A DNA stretch of 5,367 bases from Bdellovibrionales bacterium (GTDB taxonomy: Bacteria > Bdellovibrionota > JAFGOL01), in assembly GCA_022707945.1 (NCBI GenBank), contig JAKIZQ010000076.1:1-5367 (forward strand), given 5' to 3'. The translations under genes were made by a program, and so were the position numbers. The notes under the pieces were generated by a model, which was not told the DNA's origin, ran no database searches, and worked only from the letters and a program-made list of their open reading frames with translations. Each line of letters starts with the position of its first letter. The stretch's first letter is position 1. Of this stretch, positions 1 through 5,367 are shown piece after piece.

Positions 1-153
1 AAAGTGGATGGTAATAGTGGAAGGGTGGCTTCTATGCGCTCTAAGAAAATACTATATCTTCCTTTTAAAGAAGGGACAGAGCCTACAAAAGTAGAGGGTG
101 AATACAAACCAGAGGACGCAGACGACACAAGATTTTTTAGGGAAAATTATTAA
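1..153 (+). CDS. C-terminal end of an unidentified protein (5' truncated by window edge)
   Basis: Frame 1 is open from the first base to a TAA at 151-153 and encodes the last 50 residues of a protein. The piece is hydrophilic and charged, with a short beta-like stretch (KKILYLPF) and an acidic tail ending in DADDTRFFRENY. I recognise no domain, catalytic motif or membrane segment, so I give no function. Only 9 nt separate its stop from the ATG at 163 of the uvrA N-terminal frame, and no terminator lies between, so it is probably the upstream member of the same operon. That it is coding is inferred from the uninterrupted frame, the sensible amino-acid composition and the tight spacing. Confidence 0.55.
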   Translation, partial: KVDGNSGRVASMRSKKILYLPFKEGTEPTKVEGEYKPEDADDTRFFRENY

Positions 154-162
154 AAATATTTT

Positions 163-333
163 ATGCCAGATCTTATTATAAAAGGTGCCAAGCAGAATAA
201 TCTTAAGAATATAGACGTAGTTATACCTGATTCAAAAGTAACTGCCGTAGTTGGTCCAAGTGGGTCTGGTAAATCTTCTTTAGTTTTTTATAACTGGTTT
301 ATCCGGTTCGGGCAAATCGTCTCTTGCTTTTGA
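163..333 (+). pseudogene. uvrA: UvrA N-terminal fragment with its own Walker A, out of frame with the rest of uvrA
   Basis: The ATG at 163 opens a 56-codon frame ending in TGA at 331-333. Its first 42 residues look like a UvrA N-terminus: the start MPDLIIKGAKQNNLKNIDV matches the family pattern (I-x-G-A-x-x-x-N-L-K-N-I-D), followed by a Walker A, GPSGSGKSSLVF, at about residues 31-42. After that the frame reads YNWFIRFGQIVSCF, which is UvrA DNA read in the wrong frame, and stops. The in-frame continuation of UvrA begins at 290 in frame 2 and repeats the Walker A motif. ATG 163 is the natural start because it gives the standard number of residues before the P-loop and lies 9 nt after the previous gene. 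No good Shine-Dalgarno sequence is visible. It could be a broken gene, a recombinant with a uvrA paralogue, or a sequence or assembly error. Confidence 0.7.
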
Positions 334-2956
334 CACTATTTATGCAGAAGGACAAAGAAGATACATAGAATCCCTGTCTTCTTATGTAAGGCAGTTTCTG
401 GAAAGAATAGACAAACCAAATGTCTCTTACATAGACAATATTTCTCCAACAGTAGCAGTTGAGCAAAGGAATAAGATAAAAGGTTCTAGAGGAACGGTGG
501 GTACTATAACAGAGATTTATGATTATTTAAGGATGCTTTATTCAAAGGTTGGTAAAACATATTGTCCAGATTGTAATATAGAGGTTAAAAGATATTCAAT
601 AGAGGCTGTAGTAAAAGAATTATTGTTATCTTACTCTGGTCAAAGGGTTTATGTGATGTTCTCTTTCAATGGGACAAAACAGGAACTTTTGATGGCTGGT
701 TTTATGAGGGTGTTCTTTGATGGAACAATGTACGACCTTAGTGAAACAGAGGTGGAATTACCAAAGGATTTTTTTGTTGTTTATGACAGGTTCGTAATAT
801 CAAACGAAGAGAATAACAGAATATGGGAATCAATAGAACGTTCTGCTTTTTTGGGGCACAGAAGTGTTTATGTTAATCTTGTAGACTTAAACAATATAAA
901 AAGATTCAATATGGATAATATTTGCGTTTCCTGTAACAAAGAATTTCCAGATATAGACCCAAGACTTTTTTCTTTTGATAGTCCAATAGGCGCTTGTCCT
1001 GAATGTAATGGTTTTGGTAACATACTTAAAATAGACGAGAATAAATTAGTCCCAGATCCAGAAAAGAGCATACTCGGCGGGGCAATAGAACTTTTTAATA
1101 AACCAAGTGTTAGGCATCATTTTCATAAAATGGTGAACTTCCTTAGATCAAAGAACGTTGATGTTAATAAAAAATTCAGTCAACTTAGTCTAAAAGATAA
1201 AAAACATATTTACGAAGGTGGTGGAAAAGGGAAAGAAAGATTCCCCGGCTTGAATTATGTATTTGAACATCTTGAGAAGAAAAAATACAAGGTATATGTA
1301 AGGGTCCTTTTGAGTCGATATAAAAGTTCATACACATGTCTTTCCTGCCAAGGAGCTAGACTTAACAATTCTGCCCTTAGTGTTAGGATAATGAACAAGA
1401 ACATAGCTGAAGTTAGCAACATGAGCATTTTAGAGCTCTATAAATGGCTGGCTAATATAGAGCTTAGTGAATATGAAAAAAACATAACAAGAGAGATAAT
1501 GAAACAATTACTTCAAAGAACCTCTTTTGTTAACGAGATAGGTCTTTCATATCTTACTCTGAGCAGACAAGCCAAAACACTTTCAAACGGAGAAGCTCAA
1601 AGGATAAATCTATCTAATCAACTTGGTTCTTCTTTGGTGGACACCATATATGTTCTTGATGAGCCTAGCATAGGTCTTCATCCGAGGGATGTAGATAGAC
1701 TACTTGGTATGATCTATAAGATACGAGATAACGGAAACAAGGTTATCGTCGTAGAACACGATCCTTCTATTATAAAGGAACTAGACCACATAGTTGAACT
1801 TGGACCTCAAAGCGGATTAAAGGGTGGTCATCTTGTATATAGTGGCGACAAAGAAGATTATATTAAAAATTCTAACACAATAACTTCAAGGTATCTAAGG
1901 CCACAGGAAAAAGAAGTTTATCAAAGAAGACGAATTGGCTCTGGTAGTAATTTTTTAACAGTAAAAGGCCTTAAACAGAACAATCTAAAAGACGTAGAGA
2001 TAAAAATACCTCTTAATAGGTTCGTTTGTGTCACAGGTGTTTCTGGCAGTGGTAAGAGTACTTTAATAACAAAATCATTGTATCCAATACTTTTAACAAA
2101 ATTTGGTAAAGAAGCAGATCAAAGAGTTGAATATAAGTCTATTTCAGGTCTTGAACACATACAGGACGTTATGCTTATCGATCAAGAACCTCTTAGTCGA
2201 TCACAAAGGTCCACACCTATAACTTTTATTTCTGGTTTTGATCATATAAGGGAATTTTTTGCACAAACACCATTGGCAAGGAGTAGAGGATATACAAGCT
2301 CTAACTTTTCTTTTAATGTAGAAAGTGGTGCTTGTTCTTCTTGTAATGGAGACGGTTTTATAGAGGTAGACATGCTTTTCATGGCAGATATTTATATGCG
2401 TTGTGAAGCTTGTTCTGGGACAAGATATAAAAAAGACGTCCTTGATGTTACATATAAAGGCAAAAATATAAGTGAAGTGCTGGCCATGACGGTAGAAGAA
2501 GCTTATGACTTTTTTATTTCGTCCCATCACTTAAGGAACACTTTAAAACTTTTAATGGACGTTGGACTGGAATATCTTGTAATAGGTCAGCCAGCAGGAA
2601 CTCTATCTGGCGGAGAAGCACAACGACTTAAAATATGTAAAGAATTGATAGAGGCAGGAAGCAAGAAAAAAAGATCACATATTCTATATATACTTGATGA
2701 ACCTACTACAGGACTTCATCCTTCAGAAGTAGAAAGACTTATAATCATATTACAAAAACTTGTTAACGAAGGAAACAGTGTGCTAGTGGTCGAACATAAC
2801 ATGGACCTTGTTAAACATGCTGATCATGTTATAGACCTTGGGCCAGAGGCTGGAGAACAGGGTGGAAGGATAATTGTTCAAGGGGCCCCAGAAGAACTTG
2901 CTTCATACGAAGGTTCTTATACGGGTAAATACTTAAAAGAGGTGTTGAATGTCTGA
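284..2956 (+). CDS. uvrA: Excinuclease ABC subunit A (UvrA), main open frame without a proper start
   Basis: UvrA is the DNA-damage-sensing ATPase of nucleotide excision repair; it dimerises and loads UvrB at lesions. Frame 2 is open from 284. The recognisable UvrA sequence runs from ITGLSGSGKSSLAFDTIYAEG (290 onward, Walker A of ABC-I) to TGA 2954-2956, giving 888 residues. Adding about 29 residues from the frame at 163 gives about 917, close to the 940 of E. coli UvrA. Visible in order: zinc module CX2C-X20-CX2C (923-1006); insertion-domain CX2CxGxRL near 1338; ABC-I signature LSNGE (1580-1594) and Walker B VLDEP (1652-1666); ABC-II Walker A GVSGSGKST (2036-2062); zinc finger CX2C-X19-CX2C (2333-2413); signature LSGGE (2603-2617); Walker B ILDEP (2690-2704). 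No ATG, GTG or TTG occurs in this frame before GTG 497. Starting there would delete the first P-loop, so 497 is not a credible native start. The end overlaps the U32 gene by 8 nt. Confidence 0.93.
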   Translation, partial: FFITGLSGSGKSSLAFDTIYAEGQRRYIESLSSYVRQFLERIDKPNVSYIDNISPTVAVEQRNKIKGSRGTVGTITEIYDYLRMLYSKVGKTYCPDCNIEVKRYSIEAVVKELLLSYSGQRVYVMFSFNGTKQELLMAGFMRVFFDGTMYDLSETEVELPKDFFVVYDRFVISNEENNRIWESIERSAFLGHRSVYVNLVDLNNIKRFNMDNICVSCNKEFPDIDPRLFSFDSPIGACPECNGFGNILKIDENKLVPDPEKSILGGAIELFNKPSVRHHFHKMVNFLRSKNVDVNKKFSQLSLKDKKHIYEGGGKGKERFPGLNYVFEHLEKKKYKVYVRVLLSRYKSSYTCLSCQGARLNNSALSVRIMNKNIAEVSNMSILELYKWLANIELSEYEKNITREIMKQLLQRTSFVNEIGLSYLTLSRQAKTLSNGEAQRINLSNQLGSSLVDTIYVLDEPSIGLHPRDVDRLLGMIYKIRDNGNKVIVVEHDPSIIKELDHIVELGPQSGLKGGHLVYSGDKEDYIKNSNTITSRYLRPQEKEVYQRRRIGSGSNFLTVKGLKQNNLKDVEIKIPLNRFVCVTGVSGSGKSTLITKSLYPILLTKFGKEADQRVEYKSISGLEHIQDVMLIDQEPLSRSQRSTPITFISGFDHIREFFAQTPLARSRGYTSSNFSFNVESGACSSCNGDGFIEVDMLFMADIYMRCEACSGTRYKKDVLDVTYKGKNISEVLAMTVEEAYDFFISSHHLRNTLKLLMDVGLEYLVIGQPAGTLSGGEAQRLKICKELIEAGSKKKRSHILYILDEPTTGLHPSEVERLIIILQKLVNEGNSVLVVEHNMDLVKHADHVIDLGPEAGEQGGRIIVQGAPEELASYEGSYTGKYLKEVLNV

Positions 2957-4139
2957 ACTACTAGCTCCAGCAGGTGATATAGATAAACTTGAGTATGCTG
3001 CTGCATATGGAGCAGATGCTGTGTATTTTGGTATGAAAGACTTTTCTTTAAGGAGTTATGCTGGCAATTTTAGTATAGAGGATGCAAGCAAAGGTATTTC
3101 TCTTTTACATAAAAAAGGTAAGAAAGCCTATGTTACCTTGAACATATATCCCAACTCTCTTGAATATGATCAACTGATTATTCTGGCTAAAGAACTGGAA
3201 GAACTTAAGGTTGATGCCTTTATCGTTTCTGATCTTGGCGTAATAAATGAGATAAAAAAAACTGGAATAAAAACGTCGCTGCATGTTAGTACACAGGCTA
3301 ACACCTTAAGTTATCAAACAGCCCTTGCATACAAGGAGCTTGGTGTTAAACGAGTTAATCTTGCAAGAGAACTTTCTTTTGATGATATAAAAGTAATACA
3401 GCAAGCACTTAAAGGTTCTGTTGAAACAGAAGTCTTTATACACGGTGCCGTTTGTTTTTCTTATTCAGGTAGATGTGCAATAAGTGATTATATGACAGGA
3501 AGAAAAGCTAACAGAGGAGAATGTACACATCCGTGTAGATGGAAATATAATGTTGTTGAAGAAACAAGACCAAATGAATATTATCCAGTCTTTGAGGATG
3601 AAAGAGGACTTTATCTTTTTAACAACAAAGATCTTGCGTTATTCCCTTACATTAAACCGTTAATGGAATTAGGTGTTGATTCTTTTAAGATAGAGGGAAG
3701 GATGAAAACCATTCACTATATTGCCTCTGTCGTTTCTTTGTATAGACGCGTTATGGACGGTGATACATTATCAGAAAAAGATTGTTTGGCTTTTCTATCA
3801 AGGGTCAGTAATCGCGGTTATTCATATGGATTTATGAAAGGTGCTATTACTCCTGATGACTATAGTCAGGAAGAGAACAAACAAAGGTTTAATTCAATTT
3901 TTGTAGCAAACTACAGTTCTTCAACTAAAGATACTACTGTGTTAAGAGTAAGGAATAAAATACTCGCAGGTCAGGAGTTAGAACTTCTAAGTCCAGACGG
4001 TAAAATATCAAAACTCATTATGCCCAATCCTCTAATCAAGAAAGATGGTACGACGTGTAGTGTAGTACAGAACGAAGACGAAATAATCCTTAAAGTGAAG
4101 CTTCCGGAATATTGTATCTTGAGAAAAATAAACGAATAG
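2949..4139 (+). CDS. U32-family protein, probable tRNA hydroxylation factor of the TrhP (YegQ) type
   Basis: This is a 396-residue protein of the family historically called peptidase U32. Characterised members such as TrhP take part in prephenate-dependent 5-hydroxylation of tRNA wobble uridine, rather than being proven proteases. The N-terminus MSELLAPAGD followed by AAAYGADAVYFGMKDFSLR is the typical opening of the family's TIM-barrel-like domain. The family core is at residues 161-200: EVFIHGAVCFSYSGRCAIS, then GECTHPCRWKY. It contains four cysteines (C169, C176, C192, C196) that are the likely metal or Fe-S ligands. FKIEGRMK lies at about 246-253. A beta-rich tail (VRNKILAGQELELLSPDG, about 345-362) matches the small C-terminal domain of this subgroup. 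The ATG at 2949 is preceded by AGAGG at 2938-2942 with a 6-nt gap and overlaps the uvrA stop, so the genes are probably co-translated. It could be another U32 branch (RlhA- or UbiU-like), but length and tail favour TrhP. Confidence 0.88.
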   Translation: MSELLAPAGDIDKLEYAAAYGADAVYFGMKDFSLRSYAGNFSIEDASKGISLLHKKGKKAYVTLNIYPNSLEYDQLIILAKELEELKVDAFIVSDLGVINEIKKTGIKTSLHVSTQANTLSYQTALAYKELGVKRVNLARELSFDDIKVIQQALKGSVETEVFIHGAVCFSYSGRCAISDYMTGRKANRGECTHPCRWKYNVVEETRPNEYYPVFEDERGLYLFNNKDLALFPYIKPLMELGVDSFKIEGRMKTIHYIASVVSLYRRVMDGDTLSEKDCLAFLSRVSNRGYSYGFMKGAITPDDYSQEENKQRFNSIFVANYSSSTKDTTVLRVRNKILAGQELELLSPDGKISKLIMPNPLIKKDGTTCSVVQNEDEIILKVKLPEYCILRKINE

Positions 4140-4181
4140 AACAACATTGAGATAAAAAAATCGATACACAAGAAAGGTTTC

Positions 4182-4577
4182 TTGCGCTTTCTTTGTTTGC
4201 CTCCTTTTTGCACAACCTGTCTTGACAGCAAAAAGGAGGTTCTTATTTTAGATAATTATCTTGACAATTGTCATAAAAAGGTAGATGCTAATGATGAGTG
4301 GAAGGTTTATTATTCTAATTTAGCTTTAAGGCAGATTAAAGAGCTTCCCTCAAAAATTAAATTAACAACATTTGTTTTGGTGAGAGAATTAAAGATGTAT
4401 GGGCCATACAGATTTAATTGGAAGAATTATGGTAGGCCAAGAGGAAAGACTGATTGTTTTCACTGTCACATAAACAAAGGCAAACCAAGATATGTTGTTT
4501 GTTGGGAATTGTTAGATAAAAAGGTTAGGGTTTTGGAGGTATACTATGTCGGAACTCATGAAAAAGCCCCATACTAA
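4182..4577 (+). CDS. RelE/HigB-like toxin of a type II toxin-antitoxin system (start uncertain)
   Basis: Toxins of this superfamily are small RelE-fold proteins, usually ribosome-dependent mRNA interferases that block translation until the antitoxin binds them. The recognisable domain begins at WKVYYSNLALRQIKELP (Trp codon at 4299) and continues through GPYRFNWKNYGRPRGKTDCF, HCHINKGKPRYVVCWEL and VRVLEVYYVGTHEKAPY. The HCHI-x-KG-x-PRYVVCWE core and the GTHEKAPY end are characteristic of one RelE-like subgroup. The coordinates use the furthest upstream frame start, TTG 4182, giving 131 residues, but the first 20 or so residues would be encoded by the hairpin at 4200-4239 and look non-native. 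ATT 4245, 5 nt after AAGGAGG, gives 110 residues and a more usual size. No ATG lies near either position. The gene precedes the antitoxin and overlaps it by 32 nt, the toxin-first order of higBA-like pairs. Domain assignment is firm; the start and present activity are not. Confidence 0.82.
   Translation: MRFLCLPPFCTTCLDSKKEVLILDNYLDNCHKKVDANDEWKVYYSNLALRQIKELPSKIKLTTFVLVRELKMYGPYRFNWKNYGRPRGKTDCFHCHINKGKPRYVVCWELLDKKVRVLEVYYVGTHEKAPY
4200..4249 (+). terminator. Hairpin with T-rich tail after the U32 gene; its 3' arm contains a Shine-Dalgarno sequence
   Basis: CCTCCTTTTTGC (4200-4211) and GCAAAAAGGAGG (4228-4239) form a perfect 12-bp stem with a 16-nt loop, followed by TTCTTATTTT. It lies 60 nt after the U32 stop, so it can act as the terminator of the uvrA operon. 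The 3' arm carries AAGGAGG (4233-4239), the ideal ribosome-binding sequence, just ahead of the toxin frame, so the same element could instead hide the toxin ribosome-binding site. A competing short hairpin, CTGTC-TT-GACAG (4217-4228), overlaps the loop. The stem is seen directly; which role dominates is inference. Confidence 0.6.
4233..4239 (+). promoter_or_regulatory. Perfect Shine-Dalgarno sequence, sequestered in a hairpin, before the toxin frame
   Basis: AAGGAGG is fully complementary to the canonical 16S rRNA 3' end. No ATG, GTG or TTG follows at normal spacing. Five nucleotides downstream in the toxin frame is ATT (4245-4247), a rare but known start codon. The whole motif is paired in the 4200-4239 stem. 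It may be the toxin ribosome-binding site with a non-canonical start, or simply the purine arm of a terminator. Confidence 0.4.
4262..4273. promoter_or_regulatory. 12-bp palindrome TGACAATTGTCA, candidate operator at the toxin-antitoxin locus
   Basis: TGACAATTGTCA is a perfect 12-bp palindrome at the 5' end of the toxin frame. It overlaps a TTGACA hexamer (4261-4266). The 8-mer TCTTGACA covering its left half (4259-4266) also occurs at 4220-4227, 39 bp upstream, within CTGTC-TT-GACAG. XRE-type antitoxins commonly repress their own operon by binding palindromes near its promoter, so this is a reasonable operator candidate. No convincing -10 hexamer pairs with either TTGACA at 16-18 bp spacing, so I do not call a promoter. 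Confidence 0.35.
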
Positions 4578-4893
4578 TATTCTTATAGATGGAGAGATAT
4601 TTCACGTACTTAAACAACACAAACAAACTCTCGTCACAATTATAAAGAATTTATCTGTAGAGGATCCCTTTAAGGATATGGAAGAAAAGCTTCCTAAATA
4701 TGCATTGAGTTTAAGAGGTGCAAGGCACAAAGAAGGTCTTTCTCAAAAAGAGCTTTCAATAATTACTGGTATAGCAATAACAAATATTTCTAAAATGGAA
4801 AATGGACAAAGAAAAATAGGCGAAACTGTCGCTAAAAAATTAGCACACGCTTTAAAGGTTAAATATAAGGTGTTTTTAGATGATGCAGATTAG
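4546..4893 (+). CDS. XRE-family helix-turn-helix antitoxin
   Basis: This 115-residue protein has an N-terminal region (1-50) without a recognised fold and a C-terminal XRE/Cro-type helix-turn-helix at about 54-108: LRGARHKEGLSQKELSIITG, then NISKMENGQRKIGETVAKKL. The pattern SQKELSIITG-x(5)-ISKMENG is the classic HTH_3 motif. Its expected roles are binding and neutralising the adjacent RelE-like toxin and repressing the shared operon. The ATG at 4546 is chosen because GGAGG (4535-4539) lies 6 nt upstream, a textbook ribosome-binding site; the later ATG at 4558 would be too far from it. That site lies inside the 3' end of the toxin gene, and the two genes overlap by 32 nt in different frames, which suggests coupled expression with the antitoxin independently well translated. 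The frame is followed by a hairpin terminator at 4937-4992. Confidence 0.88.
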   Translation: MSELMKKPHTNILIDGEIFHVLKQHKQTLVTIIKNLSVEDPFKDMEEKLPKYALSLRGARHKEGLSQKELSIITGIAITNISKMENGQRKIGETVAKKLAHALKVKYKVFLDDAD

Positions 4894-4936
4894 TCGTGTT
4901 TAGTTACGGATTGACCAATTTTTCAGTCGTGGTATT

Positions 4937-4992
4937 ATCTGCTCCATTTAACTATTTGATTTAATAGGTAAAAATGGAGCAGATTTATTTTT
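4937..4992 (+). terminator. Intrinsic terminator of the toxin-antitoxin operon, between convergent genes
   Basis: ATCTGCTCCATTT (4937-4949) and AAATGGAGCAGAT (4972-4984) form a perfect 13-bp stem around a 22-nt loop, in which CTAT/ATAG (4952-4955, 4964-4967) could add a minor inner pairing. TTATTTTT follows directly (4985-4992), as expected for plus-strand termination after the antitoxin stop at 4893. Read on the minus strand, downstream of cas2, the hairpin is followed by only a weak T content, so it would be a poorer terminator that way. Confidence 0.75.
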
Positions 4993-5010
4993 AAAATGAT
5001 AAAAAACATA

Positions 5011-5346
5011 TTAAAAAAGCACCAATTGTTCTGGATTTTTTAACCCACCAGAATTCCTCCCATGATAAGTCTTTATACTTTCATATTGCTTGTCAGTAAT
5101 GGTTAGAACATATACTTTTCCTTTTTTAGGTAAAAATGATTTTATCTGTTTTTGAATCCTTGTTTCGGACTCTTTTCCAGAAATAGACTTCATATATACC
5201 GAAAATTGAGCCATACAAAAACCCATATCCATCAGATTGCTTCTGAATTTAGATGCTTCTTTTCTGTCTTCGTCTTCAACAACTGGCAGATCAAAAAACA
5301 CCATCATCCACAAGAATTTATACCCACTAAAATTATATTTTTCCAT
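5011..5346 (-). CDS. cas2: CRISPR-associated endonuclease Cas2, type II-like
   Basis: Cas2 dimers bridge two Cas1 dimers to form the integrase that inserts new spacers into CRISPR arrays. The 111-residue length is typical. The first strand, SGYKFLWMMVFFDLPVVEDE, contains the conserved aspartate (D19) at the end of beta-1. It is followed by KEASKFRSNLMDMGFCMAQF, SVYMKS, and KGKVYVLTITDKQYESIKTY. The protein ends NPEQLVLF. The GYK-x-LWM-x-V-x-FDLPV opening and NPEQLVLF ending are the pattern I associate with Cas2 of type II loci, especially those encoding smaller Cas9 proteins. The ATG at 5346 lacks an obvious Shine-Dalgarno sequence (TATTTTATAG precedes it), which fits coupling to an upstream cas1. 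Cas1 and Cas9 would lie beyond the right edge. Subtype II-C is plausible but cannot be proven without cas9. Confidence 0.92.
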   Translation of the reverse strand: MEKYNFSGYKFLWMMVFFDLPVVEDEDRKEASKFRSNLMDMGFCMAQFSVYMKSISGKESETRIQKQIKSFLPKKGKVYVLTITDKQYESIKTYHGRNSGGLKNPEQLVLF

Positions 5347-5367
5347 CTATAAAATACGTCGGCAATA
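5333..5367 (-). CDS. Possible last codons of cas1 (truncated by window edge)
   Basis: Upstream of cas2 on the minus strand only 21 bases remain. One frame reads LPTYFIDGKI and stops at TAA (5335-5333), overlapping the cas2 start by 14 nt. An LP-containing C-terminus and a short overlap with cas2 would be normal for type II cas1. A second frame reads YCRRIL and stops at TAG (5349-5347), directly abutting the cas2 ATG. The sequence is too short to choose between them. That this is cas1 is inferred from the usual cas9-cas1-cas2 order, not seen. Confidence 0.3.
   Translation of the reverse strand, partial: LPTYFIDGKI

Noticed and set aside
497..499. GTG at 497 as the real uvrA start
   Set aside because: UvrA homology continues without a break upstream to 290 (Walker A, then YAEGQRRYIESLSSYVRQFL and the VEQ region). 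GTG 497 is simply the valine of the conserved TVGTITEIYDYLR stretch and has no ribosome-binding site.
868..1071. Minus-strand open frame opposite uvrA
   Set aside because: It lies wholly opposite well-conserved UvrA zinc-module sequence, has no recognisable domain, and is best explained as an antisense shadow.
2201..2530. Minus-strand 109-codon open frame opposite uvrA
   Set aside because: It runs antisense to the conserved C-terminal zinc-finger region of UvrA and resembles no protein family I know.
3971..4231. Minus-strand open frame over the U32 3' end and hairpin
   Set aside because: It is antisense to the conserved C-terminal domain of the U32 protein and crosses the hairpin arm; its hydrophobic patch arises from A-rich plus-strand sequence.
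4222..4256. Promoter made of TTGACA (4222-4227) and GATAAT (4251-4256)
   Set aside because: The spacer is 23 bp, too long for a sigma-70-type promoter, and the better-spaced TATTTT (4244-4249) matches the -10 consensus poorly.
4892..4931. AGTCGTG repeated at 4892-4898 and 4925-4931 as a possible CRISPR-like or attachment-site repeat
   Set aside because: A 7-bp repeat seen twice in A+T-rich DNA is too short to distinguish from chance, and the first copy overlaps the antitoxin stop codon.
5152..5352. Plus-strand open frame opposite cas2
   Set aside because: It is a shadow of the clearly recognisable Cas2 coding sequence on the other strand.

Overview
The window is A+T-rich bacterial DNA. It holds compact, overlapping protein-coding genes and no rRNA, tRNA or recognisable transposase. 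The lineage cannot be fixed from this sequence. A type II-like Cas2, a UvrA and a U32-family protein in a low-GC background would fit several host-associated or uncultivated bacterial groups.

Positions 1-4139, plus strand, are a housekeeping block. An unidentified C-terminal gene end (1-153) is followed 9 nt later by uvrA, the damage-recognition ATPase of nucleotide excision repair. A U32-family protein of the TrhP type (2949-4139), probably a tRNA wobble-uridine hydroxylation factor, overlaps the end of uvrA by 8 nt, so the two are probably translationally coupled. The 5' end of uvrA is abnormal. The ATG-initiated N-terminus (163 onward) is in a different frame from the rest of the protein, and the first Walker A motif is encoded twice, about 43 nt apart, in divergent codons. 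Either uvrA is broken or chimeric, or the contig carries a local assembly error.

Positions 4140-4936, plus strand, are a small accessory module: a RelE/HigB-like toxin followed by an overlapping XRE-type antitoxin. The toxin has no ordinary start codon in a sensible place. A 12-bp-stem hairpin just upstream contains a perfect Shine-Dalgarno sequence in its 3' arm. A 12-bp palindrome and a repeated 8-mer lie beside it and are candidate operator elements.

Positions 4937-4992 form a strong hairpin terminator that ends the toxin-antitoxin unit.

Positions 5011-5367, minus strand, are the edge of a CRISPR-Cas locus. They hold a complete cas2 of the type II kind and probably the last codons of cas1, with the remaining cas genes expected beyond the right edge. 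No CRISPR repeats are present on the cas2-downstream side, where an array often sits. The toxin-antitoxin pair occupies that place, transcribed convergently to cas2.
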